Assembly: GCF_000379685.1 (NCBI RefSeq)
Contig: NZ_KB903261.1
Span: 248,097-312,096 of the forward strand
Direction of reading: 5' to 3'
Length of the DNA stretch: 64,000 nucleotides
Origin: Catelliglobosispora koreensis DSM 44566
GTDB taxonomy: Bacteria; Actinomycetota; Actinomycetes; Mycobacteriales; Micromonosporaceae
Shown: piece after piece, positions 26,043-35,238 of the stretch
Layout of the letters: every line of letters starts with the position of its first letter
Position numbering within the stretch: position 1 is the first letter of the stretch
Notes under the pieces: generated by a model
The model's input: only the letters and a program-made list of their open reading frames with translations
What the model was told of the DNA's origin: nothing
The model's database searches: none
Program-made: the position numbers and the translations under genes

Positions 26043-28472
26043 TTACGGCGACTTGGTAGGAGTCACGGTCGGCGTCGGCTTCTTGGTCGGCGTCACCGTC
26101 GGGGTCGGCGGGGCCGTGGTCGGCGGCAATGTCGGCTCGGGTGAGGGCGACGGCGACTTGCCGTTGCCGACATCCTTGCTGCCGAACGCGCCATGCACCT
26201 GGCTCGTCAGCTTCTCAGGCTTCAGCTTGAGATTCTTGTTCACCAGGTTCATGTAATTGCCCCAGATGGTCTTCACATCGCCAGACCCGATCGAGCTTCC
26301 ATTCCCCTTCTTGATCGGGGTCTTGTTGTGATCGAGGCTGCCGATCCAGATGCTCGTGGCGACCTGATTGGTGAATCCTGTGTACCAGGCGTGCGCGTTC
26401 TTGCTCTTATCGATGCCGTTTTCCCAGGTTCCCGTCTTGCCCGCGCGCTCGAAACCGCCCTGCAAGTTGGGGCCGATGCCCTTGAGCACGCTGGTCACTT
26501 CGTCAGCGATGCGCGCTGGAATGACTTGCTGCCCGCCGATCTTCGCGTCGCCCTGGGCCAGCTTCTCCCACTCACCGGTCTTGTTGTTCTTCCGCTCGAC
26601 CTTCGTCACGAAGATCGGCTTGTTGTACACACCGTGCGCCGCGAACGTCGCCGTGCCACTGGCGTGGTCAAGCACCGTGATCGGGTACTGGCCGATGCCC
26701 ACATAAGGGTCGAACACATTGGACGGAACGCCCTTGCTGATGTCATAGGGCTTGACCGGATCGGTCGTCCAGACCGTGCGAATGCCCGCGCGCTTGGCCA
26801 TATCCAGCACCTTGTTGGCGCCGATCTTGTCGGCGATAAGCCAGAACGGGGTGTTGTAGGACTGCACCGTCATCTGCTCCAGCGTGCAGAACTCGCCACA
26901 GCTGACGTCAGCTTCACGGTTGGCGTTCTTCAGGTCGACCTTGTCACCTTCGGACTTCTTCATTTCGTTGGAGTCCCAGTGCGACAGCGTGGAGATATTC
27001 GCCTCGACGGCGGCCGCCAGGGTGTACATCTTGAACGACGAAGCGGGCTGGTGCGGCTCGTCGACTCCGGCCCAGTCCTGATCCGTGCCGTTGTTCGTGC
27101 CGCCGTAGTACCCCAAAACCTTGCCTGTGCTTGGTTCGATGGCGACCGCGGCACCGACGATGTTCGGGGGCATGCCCGCGACCCAAGATCCTTCACGCGC
27201 CCGGTTCAGCTGAGCTTCCAGCGCGTCTTGAACGCTCGGGTTGATGGTCGTGGTGATCCTGAGACCGGCGTTCTTCCAGTTGCCGAGCTCGTTGTCGTTG
27301 AGGTACTTGACGACTCCGCGCTCTTCGAGCTCGCGGGCCACGTAGTTCACGACATAACCGGTGCCACGATCGGTCCAGCCCCAGGCTCCCGCTCCCACGG
27401 CGGGGTCAAACGGCTGTAGCTCACCGGGTTGTGGTTTGGCGGGATCGGCGGGGGCGGGGTATTTCAGCGCCGCCTTCTCCTGCTCGGAGAGCCACTTCAT
27501 TTCGATCATGTTGTTGAGGACGTAGTTCCACCTGTCCTTGGCGGCTTCCGGGTTGTTCGCCGGGTCGTAGCCCTTGTGGTCGCCTTCGGCTTCCGGCTGG
27601 CGCAACACCGCTCCGAGGACGGCCGCTTGAGCCACCGTCATCGTGTCGATCTTGTCTGGCGGAATCTTGAAGTAAGCCTCGGCTGCCGCACCCACCCCAT
27701 AAGCACCGCGTCCAAAGTAGACGGTGTTGAGGTAGAAACCCATGATCTGTTCTTTGCTGTACTCGTCTTCAAGCTTTCGGGCCATGACCGCCTCGCGCAG
27801 CTTTCGCGCGTAGGAGATGTCCATGTCGTTGGCGGCCCGGCGCGCATATTGTTGCGTGATCGTCGAAGCCCCTTGCTGCTCACCGTTGGTGAGGTTGACC
27901 CACGCCGCGCGGCCGATGCCCCACAGATCGATGCCGTCGTGGTCGTAGAAGTTCTTGTCCTCACCGGCGATCAGCGCGTCTTTGACCTGCTTGGGCAGTT
28001 TCTCCATCGAGACTTCGGAGCGGTTCTCCGTGCCGAGCTTGGCCAGTTGCGTCGTGTTGTCAGCGGCGTAGATCTCGGTGGTGTTCTTCAGCGCCAGCTC
28101 ATCGGGGCGAGGAACGCTGTCGTAGAAATACGTGGCACCCATCAACGCGACACCCGACAACAACACCACGACCGCGGCCACAGCGATGATGATGTTGCGG
28201 CGCTGGTTCTTTCGCTTCTTCGCCCCAGGCTTTTTCGTCTTGCCCGGAGTCGCGGCCGCCCCAATGACCGGCTCAGGGGCGTAGGCACCGGCAGGGGAAA
28301 CGGGACGCACAGACGCCCGGCCCCGGACAGGCACGGCCGGCGCGGGTTCTGGCTCAGCATCAGCTTGGGGGACGTAGGCACTAACCGACGCCCGCCCAAC
28401 CACTGGCACAGCCGGCGCGGGTTCTAAACCCGGAACGTCATCTTCCGGGTGGGGATCGTTAAGCATGCTCAT
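26043..28472 (-). CDS. Class A penicillin-binding protein (bifunctional), second of a tandem pair
   Basis: 809 residues. N-terminal disordered cytoplasmic tail with two GRASV motifs, a basic stretch (KKPGAKKRKNQRRN) and one transmembrane helix (IIIAVAAVVVLLSGVALMG). The GT51 glycosyltransferase domain has the catalytic Glu in AGEDKNFYDHDGIDLWGI and QGASTITQQYARR, KLEDEYSKEQIMGFYLNTVYFG. The transpeptidase domain has SSFK (PASSFKMYT), SYN (VQSYNTPF) and KTG (RAGKTGTWEN). The tail is Pro/Thr-rich (TPTVTPTKK repeats). It polymerises and cross-links peptidoglycan. It is about as long as, and closely similar to, the neighbouring PBP; a hairpin lies between them. Confidence 0.94.
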   Translation of the reverse strand: MSMLNDPHPEDDVPGLEPAPAVPVVGRASVSAYVPQADAEPEPAPAVPVRGRASVRPVSPAGAYAPEPVIGAAATPGKTKKPGAKKRKNQRRNIIIAVAAVVVLLSGVALMGATYFYDSVPRPDELALKNTTEIYAADNTTQLAKLGTENRSEVSMEKLPKQVKDALIAGEDKNFYDHDGIDLWGIGRAAWVNLTNGEQQGASTITQQYARRAANDMDISYARKLREAVMARKLEDEYSKEQIMGFYLNTVYFGRGAYGVGAAAEAYFKIPPDKIDTMTVAQAAVLGAVLRQPEAEGDHKGYDPANNPEAAKDRWNYVLNNMIEMKWLSEQEKAALKYPAPADPAKPQPGELQPFDPAVGAGAWGWTDRGTGYVVNYVARELEERGVVKYLNDNELGNWKNAGLRITTTINPSVQDALEAQLNRAREGSWVAGMPPNIVGAAVAIEPSTGKVLGYYGGTNNGTDQDWAGVDEPHQPASSFKMYTLAAAVEANISTLSHWDSNEMKKSEGDKVDLKNANREADVSCGEFCTLEQMTVQSYNTPFWLIADKIGANKVLDMAKRAGIRTVWTTDPVKPYDISKGVPSNVFDPYVGIGQYPITVLDHASGTATFAAHGVYNKPIFVTKVERKNNKTGEWEKLAQGDAKIGGQQVIPARIADEVTSVLKGIGPNLQGGFERAGKTGTWENGIDKSKNAHAWYTGFTNQVATSIWIGSLDHNKTPIKKGNGSSIGSGDVKTIWGNYMNLVNKNLKLKPEKLTSQVHGAFGSKDVGNGKSPSPSPEPTLPPTTAPPTPTVTPTKKPTPTVTPTKSP

Positions 28473-28496
28473 CTTTCACACCATTCCGGTTATGAG

Positions 28497-28528
28497 TTGG
28501 GGAGCCGGCCATCAAGCCGGCTCCCCAA
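28497..28528. terminator. Hairpin between the two PBP genes
   Basis: TTGGGGAGCCGGC (28497–28509) and its perfect complement (28516–28528) around a six-base loop. It lies in the 75-base gap of the minus-strand run. There is no T-tract after it, so it may be an attenuator or an mRNA-stability element rather than a full terminator. Confidence 0.6.
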
Positions 28529-28547
28529 GCTGATCTGCCTCACCTAT

Positions 28548-31346
28548 CTACGGTCTGTATGGCGGAAGCGACGGCTCCGGGATGACGATTCCGCCACCAC
28601 GGCCACCACCCCCTCCACCGGGACCACCGCCACCGCCTGGGCCACCACCACCGCCTGGGTTCTGGGTCGGGCAAAGCGGCGTGCCGGGGAACATGCAGTC
28701 TGGAGCAGCCGGCGTCGGGGAAACGCCCGTGCCGATGTCCTTGCTGCCGAGCTGACCACCGGTGCCGTTGGACAGCCGCGACACCTTGACTCCGGCCGCC
28801 TTGTTGTAGTCGTTCATGTACAGGCGCCAGACATCCTTCGGGAAGTCTGAACCCATGTTGCCAGCCTTGAGCAAGTCGCCCGTGCCCGCTTTCTTGATGG
28901 GCGTTTTGTTCTCGTCGTTACTGCCGAACCAGATCGCCGTAGCCATTTCGTTGGTGTAGCCGGTGAACCACACGTGTGCGTTGGTGTCCTTGTACACGCT
29001 GGTCTTGCCGTCTTCCTTCTTCAGGCCGTTCTCCCACGTTCCGGTCTTGCCGGCCGCGTCGGTTCCGTTTGACAGCTTCGGCGCGATCTTCTTCAGCACC
29101 GAGGTGACCTCGTCGGCCACAGTCGCCTTGATCGTCTGCTGCGGCGCGAGCTTCTCGTCACCCTGGCTCAGGCGCACCCACTGACCCGTCTTGCGGTCCT
29201 TCTGCTCGACCTTCGTGACGAAGTGCGGCTTGTTGTAGATGCCGTGGTTGGCCAGCGTCGCCGTTCCGGTCGCGTGATCCATCACGGTGATCGGGTACTG
29301 CCCGAAGCCCACGTGGTAGAAGAACGGGTCAGTCACGTCGATCTTGTCTTTCGACAAGTCGTGTGGCTTGAACGGGTTCGTGCCCCACATCGTGCGCACG
29401 CCGGCCTTCTGTGCCATTTCGACGATCCGCTTGGGCGAGATCTTCTGGGCGATCTGGAAGAACGGAACGTTGTATGACTTGACCGTCATCTCTTCCAGCG
29501 TGCAGTAGGTGAGACAGGCAAGCTCACCCTCACGGTTGGCGTTGCCCAGGTCGAATTGGGAACCGTTGACACCCTTCTTCAGCGGAGTCGGGTCCCACAT
29601 CGAGTGGATCGAGTAGTTGGCGTCAATCGCCGCGGCCAACGTGTAGATCTTGAAAGATGAAGCCGGCGGGTGCGGGCGATCCGCTCCAGCCCAGTCATCC
29701 TCAACACCACTATTCGTTCCGCCGTAGTAGGCGAGCACGCGGCCGGTCTTGGGGTCGATCGAGACACCGGCGCCAATGATGTTTGGCCGCTGCTTGGCGA
29801 TGGTGGACTCAGGGATGCCCCGGTTGAGCTGACGCTCCAACGCCGCCTGCGCCACGGGGTTGATCGTGGTGGTGATCCTCAGGCCGGCGTTCTTCCAGTT
29901 GCCCATGCCCTTGTCCTTGAGCAGCTTCACGACGCCCAGCGCTTCGAGTTCCTCGGCCACATAATTGACCACATACCCCGTTCCGCGGTCGGTGTATCCC
30001 GTGGCACCACCGGCGTTGGATTCGTTGTATTTCTGGAGTTCGCCAGGCTGCGGCGCCTCTGGGTTAGCCGGCTCCGGATACTTGAGGGCGGCGCGTTCCT
30101 GCTCAGTCAGCCACTGCTTCTCAATCATGTTCCCGAGGACGTAGTTCCAGCGGTCCTTCGAGTTGTCCAAATTGAAGTGCGGGTCGAACCCGTTCTTGCC
30201 TTCTGGCTGCTTGAGAATCGCTCCGAGGACGGCCGCCTGCGACACCGTCAACGTGTCAATCTTGTCTGGCGGGATCTTGAAGTACGCCTCCGCCGCGGCA
30301 CCAATCCCGTGCGCGCCCCGTCCGAAGTAGACGGTGTTGAGGTAGAAGCCAAGGATCTCTTCCTTGGAGTATTTGTCTTCCAGCTTGCGGGCCATGACGG
30401 CTTCACGCAGCTTACGGGCGTAGGTGACGTCGAGGTCCTGTGCCGCCTGACGCGCGTATTGCTGGGTGATCGTCGAAGCACCCTGCGTCTCACCGCCGGT
30501 GAGGTTGTTCCACGCCGCACGCCCAATGCCCCACAGGTCGATGCCGTCGTGCTCCCAGAAGCCCTTGTCTTCGCCAGCGACCAGCGCCTGCTGAATCTGC
30601 TTGGGGAGCTTGGACATCGCGATCTCGGTGCGGTTCTCCGTGCCGAGTTTGGCGAGCTGGGTGCCGTCGGCCGCGAAGACCTCGGTGCTGTTCTTGAGGA
30701 GCTGCGCGTTTGGCGGCAGCACCTGGTCGTAGAAGTAGGTGCCACCGATCAGCCCACCGCCGGCCAGCAACACGAAGACGGCCACTCCCGCGATGGTCCA
30801 CTTCTGCCACTTGGCCCGCTTGCGCTTGCTGCTCTTCTTAGGGCGGCGCTCGCCACCCTCTTCTTCGCCTTCTAGGCCCGGTGGCCGGACCGAAGCACGG
30901 CCCGCGCCGGACGGCGGGGGAGCCAGCAAGGCCGGACCCCGGCCCGATGACATCGGAACACTCGCGCGCCCGGTCGGGACACTCGCCCGGCCCGTCGCCG
31001 GAGGGCTATAGGGCTGCGAGACGTAGCTGTCGCCATAACCCTGGTCGGGGTATTCCTCATAGCCTTCGCCGAAGCCCCGGCCGTCGTAGCCCGAGCCATT
31101 TTGCGCCGGGTAGGTGACGTAGCCGCCACCCGCGCTCTCGTAGCTGGGCTCTTGGTAGCCGTTGTTCTGATACCCGTTGTTCTGATACCCGTTGTTCTGG
31201 CTCTGATAGTCGTCGCCGTAGTAACCAGCGTCGCCGGAGTAGCTATAGCCATCCTGCTGAGGGACAGAGGCCCGGCCAGCGTTGTTCTGCTGGTAATAGC
31301 CGTCGTCGTATTCAGAGCCGGCGTGGGGGTCGCCGTACGAAGTCAT
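28548..31346 (-). CDS. Class A penicillin-binding protein (bifunctional), first of a tandem pair
   Basis: 932 residues. A cytoplasmic tail of about 180 residues is rich in Gly, Tyr, Asn and Gln, with three copies of NNGYQ and four GRASV motifs, then a basic segment (KKSSKRKRAKWQKW) and one transmembrane helix. GT51 motifs: AGEDKGFWEHDGIDLWGI and QGASTITQQYARQ. Transpeptidase motifs: SSFK (PASSFKIYT), SYN (VKSYNVPF) and KTG (AAGKTGTWEN). The tail is Gly/Pro-rich. The start ATG is three bases after the stop of the DUF5318 gene, so the two are co-translated. Long reading frames on the opposite strand of both PBPs are shadows. Confidence 0.94.
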   Translation of the reverse strand: MTSYGDPHAGSEYDDGYYQQNNAGRASVPQQDGYSYSGDAGYYGDDYQSQNNGYQNNGYQNNGYQEPSYESAGGGYVTYPAQNGSGYDGRGFGEGYEEYPDQGYGDSYVSQPYSPPATGRASVPTGRASVPMSSGRGPALLAPPPSGAGRASVRPPGLEGEEEGGERRPKKSSKRKRAKWQKWTIAGVAVFVLLAGGGLIGGTYFYDQVLPPNAQLLKNSTEVFAADGTQLAKLGTENRTEIAMSKLPKQIQQALVAGEDKGFWEHDGIDLWGIGRAAWNNLTGGETQGASTITQQYARQAAQDLDVTYARKLREAVMARKLEDKYSKEEILGFYLNTVYFGRGAHGIGAAAEAYFKIPPDKIDTLTVSQAAVLGAILKQPEGKNGFDPHFNLDNSKDRWNYVLGNMIEKQWLTEQERAALKYPEPANPEAPQPGELQKYNESNAGGATGYTDRGTGYVVNYVAEELEALGVVKLLKDKGMGNWKNAGLRITTTINPVAQAALERQLNRGIPESTIAKQRPNIIGAGVSIDPKTGRVLAYYGGTNSGVEDDWAGADRPHPPASSFKIYTLAAAIDANYSIHSMWDPTPLKKGVNGSQFDLGNANREGELACLTYCTLEEMTVKSYNVPFFQIAQKISPKRIVEMAQKAGVRTMWGTNPFKPHDLSKDKIDVTDPFFYHVGFGQYPITVMDHATGTATLANHGIYNKPHFVTKVEQKDRKTGQWVRLSQGDEKLAPQQTIKATVADEVTSVLKKIAPKLSNGTDAAGKTGTWENGLKKEDGKTSVYKDTNAHVWFTGYTNEMATAIWFGSNDENKTPIKKAGTGDLLKAGNMGSDFPKDVWRLYMNDYNKAAGVKVSRLSNGTGGQLGSKDIGTGVSPTPAAPDCMFPGTPLCPTQNPGGGGGPGGGGGPGGGGGGRGGGIVIPEPSLPPYRP

Positions 31347-31349
31347 CTG

Positions 31350-31796
31350 TCACACCGTTCCGGTCGGGGCATTCGTCAGCCGCGGCGGGGCCTCGCGGAG
31401 ATCAAGCGGAGCAGCGGCAGGGGCCACTGATTTACCCATAAGATACTGCTCCACCAGGTGGTTCCAGTTGCAGCGTCTACACACTTCCACCACAAACACC
31501 TGGAACTCAGCGAGCGTATCTGCTAGAGCGGCCAGCTCAGCACGCCTGCGTGCCTGGCCAGCGGAGTGCTTGAGTTGATCACCGTAGATGTAGTGCACGT
31601 GCGTCACGAACTCACGCCGGCAGATAGGGCACCGCTTCTCCGTGGTCTCACCGTGAAACCGGGCGGCGCTTCGCAGATAGGGCGAGGCGTCACAGACCTC
31701 AAACGTGCCTACCCGCCCGGCATAGACCTCACGCAGCAGCGCTCGCCGTTGAAGCGAGTAGTCGATCGACTTGTGCTGCGGCTGGGTCACACGCAT
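31350..31796 (-). CDS. DUF5318 zinc-ribbon-like protein upstream of PBP
   Basis: About 148 residues from ATG 31796 (MRVTQPQHKSIDYSLQRRALLREVYAGR). It contains VCDASPYLRSAARFHGE, then two CxxC pairs, CPICRREF and CRRCNWNHL, which can bind one zinc ion. DUF5318 proteins occur next to class A PBP genes in many actinobacteria; their function is unknown, though the context points to cell-wall growth. An in-frame ATG at 31841 would add 15 residues and is less likely. The stop is three bases from the PBP start. Confidence 0.75.
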   Translation of the reverse strand: MRVTQPQHKSIDYSLQRRALLREVYAGRVGTFEVCDASPYLRSAARFHGETTEKRCPICRREFVTHVHYIYGDQLKHSAGQARRRAELAALADTLAEFQVFVVEVCRRCNWNHLVEQYLMGKSVAPAAAPLDLREAPPRLTNAPTGTV

Positions 31797-31906
31797 GCAT
31801 GCAGGGTAACGGGTCAGCCTGGAGACCGCGATGTCCGTCACTGAGCGTGATCAAGGCCATGCTCCGTGCGGGGATTGCGCGAAGCTAACGCAGCGTTCTA
31901 ACGTAA

Positions 31907-31929
31907 CGATGTATCGAGCCGATACATCG
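31907..31929. promoter_or_regulatory. PadR operator
   Basis: CGATGTATCG (31907–31916) and CGATACATCG (31920–31929) are perfect 10-bp arms around AGC. The site contains ATGT and ACAT at the spacing known for PadR operators. It lies 22 bases ahead of the padR start, so the PadR protein probably represses its own gene and ino1. Confidence 0.75.
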
Positions 31930-31951
31930 CGCTAGACGAAGGAGGTGACTC

Positions 31952-32533
31952 GTGCTGGACCTGGCCATTCTGGGACTGCTGCAAGAGTCGCCTATGCATG
32001 GCTATGAGCTGCGCAAACAGCTCAGCACCAAACTCGGGACCATTCGGGCGGCCATTAGTTACGGCTCGCTTTACCCCACTCTGCGCCGGCTTCAAACCGC
32101 GGGCTGGATCGCTGAAGCTGGCGAAACTCCGGCAGATGACGAAGCCGTTCCTCCGCTCACGAGCCGCCGGGGTCGCGTGGTCTACAAAATTACCGCCGAG
32201 GGCAAAGAGCGCTTTCAGGATCTTCTGGCGCAAGTTGGCCCAGAAGCCTATGAAGACGCCGCTTTCGGTGTTCATTTCGCCTTCTTTGCCCGCACCGATG
32301 TCGAAGTCCGGTTGCGGATCCTCGAAGGCCGCCGCCGCAAGATCGAGGAACGCCGTGAAGGGTTCCGCGACGTGCTCGGCCGGGCGGCCGAACGACTCGA
32401 CGCCTACACCCTCGAACTTCAGAAGCACGGCCTAGAGGCGGCGGACCGCGAAGTCCGCTGGCTCGAAGAGCTGATCGCTAACGAACGGAAGAACAGCCAG
32501 AACCCGCCTGCGGACAACCCGTGGCGGCCATGA
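31952..32533 (+). CDS. PadR-family transcriptional regulator
   Basis: 193 residues, GTG start behind an excellent GAAGGAGGTGA site. The winged helix is [24 protein letters not shown] with [19 protein letters not shown] and [15 protein letters not shown] for the wing; a C-terminal coiled-coil (residues about 110–180) forms the PadR_C dimer region. PadR proteins are repressors released by small ligands. An own-operator lies just upstream, and the ino1 start is 20 bases past the stop. The pair padR–ino1 is widespread in actinobacteria, so control of inositol synthesis is the likely job. Confidence 0.92.
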   Translation: MLDLAILGLLQESPMHGYELRKQLSTKLGTIRAAISYGSLYPTLRRLQTAGWIAEAGETPADDEAVPPLTSRRGRVVYKITAEGKERFQDLLAQVGPEAYEDAAFGVHFAFFARTDVEVRLRILEGRRRKIEERREGFRDVLGRAAERLDAYTLELQKHGLEAADREVRWLEELIANERKNSQNPPADNPWRP

Positions 32534-32553
32534 AGAAAAAGGAGGCACCCACG

Positions 32554-33633
32554 ATGGGTTCCGTCCGTGTCGCCATCGTCGGCGTTGGGAACTGTGCTTC
32601 GTCCCTGGTTCAAGGGGTTGAGTACTACCGCGGCGCCGACCCGTCCCAGCGCGTGCCTGGACTCATGCACGTTGAGTTCGGCGGTTATCACGTCCGCGAC
32701 GTCGAGTTCGTAGCAGCGTTCGACGTCGACGCCAAGAAGGTTGGCCGTGATCTCGCCGAGGCCATCGTCGCCAGCGAGAACAACACCATCAAGCTCTGTG
32801 ACGTGCCGCCAGCGGGCGTGACTGTCCAGCGTGGACCGACGCTTGACGGCCTGGGGCAGTACTACAGCGAGATCATCGAAGAATCCGATGAGGCTCCGGT
32901 CGACGTCGTTAAGGTGCTCAAGGACGCTAGGGCCGATGTGGTCGTCGCGTACCTGCCGGTGGGCTCGGAGGACGCCGCCAAGTTCTACGCCCAGGCCGCG
33001 ATCGACGCTGGCTGTGCCTTCGTCAACGCGCTTCCCGTTTTCATCGCCTCAGACCCGGTGTGGGCACAGAAGTTCACCGACGCCAATCTGCCGATCGTTG
33101 GTGACGACATCAAGAGCCAGGTCGGCGCCACGATCATCCACCGGGCGCTGGCCAAGCTGTTCGAAGACCGTGGTGTCGAACTGCTGCGCACCTACCAGCT
33201 CAACTTCGGCGGAAACATGGACTTCATGAACATGCTGGAGCGCAAGCGCCTGCAGTCCAAGAAGATCTCGAAGACCCAGTCGGTGACTTCGCAGATTCCG
33301 CACGAGGTCGCCAAGGGCGATGTCCACATCGGACCGTCTGACCACGTGCCGTGGCTCGACGACCGCAAGTGGGCTTACATTCGCTTGGAAGGCCGTGCTT
33401 TCGGTGATGTTCCACTTAACGCGGAACTGAAGCTGGAAGTGTGGGACTCACCCAACTCAGCCGGTGTCATCATCGACGCCGTGCGGGCCGCGAAGATCGC
33501 ACTCGACCGGAAAGTGGGCGGTCCGTTACTCTCCGCATCCAGCTACTTCATGAAGTCGCCGCCGGTGCAGTATTCCGATCACGACGCTCACGAGGCGGTC
33601 GAGGCTTTCATCACTGGAAACGTTGATCGCTGA
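32554..33633 (+). CDS. ino1: Myo-inositol-1(3)-phosphate synthase
   Basis: About 359 residues from ATG 32554, with AAAAGGAGG (32537–32545) as ribosome-binding site. NAD-binding Rossmann motif: [22 protein letters not shown]. Conserved family segments: [86 protein letters not shown] and [16 protein letters not shown]. It turns glucose-6-phosphate into inositol phosphate, feeding phosphatidylinositol, its mannosides and mycothiol. Length and motifs match the actinobacterial form. Confidence 0.97.
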   Translation: MGSVRVAIVGVGNCASSLVQGVEYYRGADPSQRVPGLMHVEFGGYHVRDVEFVAAFDVDAKKVGRDLAEAIVASENNTIKLCDVPPAGVTVQRGPTLDGLGQYYSEIIEESDEAPVDVVKVLKDARADVVVAYLPVGSEDAAKFYAQAAIDAGCAFVNALPVFIASDPVWAQKFTDANLPIVGDDIKSQVGATIIHRALAKLFEDRGVELLRTYQLNFGGNMDFMNMLERKRLQSKKISKTQSVTSQIPHEVAKGDVHIGPSDHVPWLDDRKWAYIRLEGRAFGDVPLNAELKLEVWDSPNSAGVIIDAVRAAKIALDRKVGGPLLSASSYFMKSPPVQYSDHDAHEAVEAFITGNVDR

Positions 33634-33644
33634 ACACGGAATGT

Positions 33645-33685
33645 CACTATGCCCTGGATCTGATCAATCGATCCAGGGCATAGTG
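33645..33685 (+). terminator. Rho-independent terminator after ino1
   Basis: Sixteen-bp perfect stem: CACTATGCCCTGGATC (33645–33660) and its complement (33670–33685), nine-base loop, followed by TTTT. It ends only five bases before the ATG of the next gene. Confidence 0.88.
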
Positions 33686-33690
33686 TTTTC

Positions 33691-34155
33691 ATGGCTAAGT
33701 CGAATTTGATGGATCGGGTGGCCTATGACCTGGCCAAAGGTCATACACACCCGGCAAAGCAGCGGTTACATAGCCTCATCGCCGCTCACCCCAACGATTT
33801 GGATCTACGCCGTCAGCTGGCCGAGATCTATAGGCAGACCGGCGACCTGGTGGAAGCGGGCCGCTGGTCCTATTTAGACGAAAGCGCCGACGAGGCAGAA
33901 CTCGCCGCGTTTGAAAGGGCCTTCCCCCTCGCGAGCCGCCGTGCCGCCCTTCGCTGGCCGGACGGCGCACTCGCCCCGACAGACTGGGTGCGCGATCGCC
34001 TTGCGGCATTGCCCCTCACTGAACCAAAATCAGCCGCAACGGTGCGGCCGCGCATCTCGATCCGGCTCAGCTGGGGACGCCTCGCCGTCGCAGCCGTCGT
34101 TTGTGGACTTTCGCTTCTAGGCGTCTACACAATCGTGGATGGATTCTTGCGCTAA
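33691..34155 (+). CDS. DUF6584-like protein with C-terminal membrane helix (copy 1)
   Basis: 154 residues. The N-terminal half is a TPR-like helical region: DRVAYDLAKGHTHPAKQRLHSLIAAHPNDLDLRRQLAEIYRQTGDLVEAGRWSYL, the DUF6584 pattern. A linker follows, and one helix (RLAVAAVVCGLSLLGVYTIV) anchors the C-terminus in the membrane. The ATG follows the ino1 terminator directly and no Shine-Dalgarno site fits between, so the transcript may be leaderless, or ATG 33709 may be used. A close paralog follows. The function is unknown. Confidence 0.7.
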   Translation: MAKSNLMDRVAYDLAKGHTHPAKQRLHSLIAAHPNDLDLRRQLAEIYRQTGDLVEAGRWSYLDESADEAELAAFERAFPLASRRAALRWPDGALAPTDWVRDRLAALPLTEPKSAATVRPRISIRLSWGRLAVAAVVCGLSLLGVYTIVDGFLR

Positions 34156-34206
34156 TAATGTGAATGATGGGTTTACTTCCGCTCACTCCTCATTGAGGAT
34201 CGTCAC

Positions 34207-34704
34207 GTGGCGAAAGCGGACGTTCTAGCCCGGGTACGCGCGGACCTTGCCGCAGGACATACCCATGTGGCGATACAGAGGTTGCGAACGCTGCTTGCCA
34301 CGCTGCCGGACGATCTTGAAATCAGATCGCTCCTAGCTGGCGTGTACCGGCAGACGGGCAACCCGGTTGAGGCAGGACGATGGGGCTTCCTGACCGAGGA
34401 CGTGCGTGCTGATGAACTAGCGGCTTATGCCAAGGCCAACCCGGATCCCTGGCAAAGGCTGCGGCTACTGCATTTCACGGGTGACCCGACCGGCCTGTCG
34501 AGCGAGGTTTCCGAACGGCTGATCCAGCTGGCCGATGAGGCCCAGCGCTCCGGGCCGCCGACCCGATGGGGTGGCGACTACCGCCCACCGCCACCCTCCC
34601 ATGGCGTCACCTGGCCATGTCTGTTCACGATCATCGCGCTTGTGCTGGTCACAGCGATGGCCGGAGTGGGCGTGATTAAGCTCATCGGCTGGATCGTGGA
34701 CTAG
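34207..34704 (+). CDS. DUF6584-like protein with C-terminal membrane helix (copy 2)
   Basis: 165 residues, GTG start with GAGG upstream. It shares the first copy's pattern: MAK, then RVRADLAAGHTHVAIQRLRTLLATLPDDLEIRSLLAGVYRQTGNPVEAGRWGFL. The middle is different and Pro-rich (GGDYRPPPPSHG), and a C-terminal helix (LFTIIALVLVTAMAGVGVIKLIGWIV) anchors it. The two copies probably arose by local duplication. Their position ahead of the NfeD–flotillin pair hints at a membrane-organisation role, but nothing proves it. Confidence 0.7.
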   Translation: MAKADVLARVRADLAAGHTHVAIQRLRTLLATLPDDLEIRSLLAGVYRQTGNPVEAGRWGFLTEDVRADELAAYAKANPDPWQRLRLLHFTGDPTGLSSEVSERLIQLADEAQRSGPPTRWGGDYRPPPPSHGVTWPCLFTIIALVLVTAMAGVGVIKLIGWIVD

Positions 34705-34739
34705 CGGGCACTTGCCAGGCCCGTCTACCGTGTCGGGGC

Positions 34740-35234
34740 GTGACCCTCGCCACGATCATCTTTCTCAGCATCGGCGCCTTCGCCATCATCATCGCCGCGT
34801 TGGCGATGTTCGGCGGGAGCTTGTTCGATATCGGTGACGGCCTTTTCTCTGTCGAAGCCATCGCGGCTTTCTTCGGTGGATTCGGCTTTAGCGCGGCCGC
34901 GGCTAATGAATTGTTCGGCGCTTCGATTGGCGCCTTTGGCGCGGCTGGCATCGGCATCATCGTCGCCGTCCCGGCGGCGTTGCTGGCGACCCGGTTCATG
35001 ACGCGCATGAGCGAAATGCCGACCGACGCCACACCGACGGCGGCCGACCTGGCCGGTGCGCGAGGCGTTGTGGTCACCCCGATCCCGGCCGGTGGCTTCG
35101 GCGAAGTCCGGGTCCGGGTGGGTGGGCAGCCAATGAAGCTGTACGCCCGGGCGTCCAATCCCATTGCTCTCGGCGCCGCGGTGGTTGTCACCCAAGCGCT
35201 TAGCGAGACCAGCGTTCTAGTCACGGAGGAATGA
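34740..35234 (+). CDS. NfeD/YuaF-like membrane protein, flotillin partner
   Basis: 164 residues, GTG start. Three or four helices (residues 5–100) precede an OB-like C-terminal domain (ADLAGARGVVVTPIPAGGFGEVRVRVGGQPMKLYARASNPIALGAAVVVTQALSETSVLV), the NfeD-type fold. Such proteins are encoded next to flotillins (YuaF–YuaG in Bacillus) and form membrane assemblies with them. The stop is four bases from the flotillin start, within its ribosome-binding region, so both are made together. Confidence 0.85.
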   Translation: MTLATIIFLSIGAFAIIIAALAMFGGSLFDIGDGLFSVEAIAAFFGGFGFSAAAANELFGASIGAFGAAGIGIIVAVPAALLATRFMTRMSEMPTDATPTAADLAGARGVVVTPIPAGGFGEVRVRVGGQPMKLYARASNPIALGAAVVVTQALSETSVLVTEE

Positions 35235-35238
35235 AACT

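Noticed and set aside
26193-27419. 408-codon plus-strand frame antisense to the second PBP
   Set aside because: Same reason: a shadow of the well-supported PBP on the other strand.
29670-30875. 401-codon plus-strand frame antisense to the first PBP
   Set aside because: It mirrors the codon pattern of a clear PBP gene; GC-rich genes often leave such long shadow frames.
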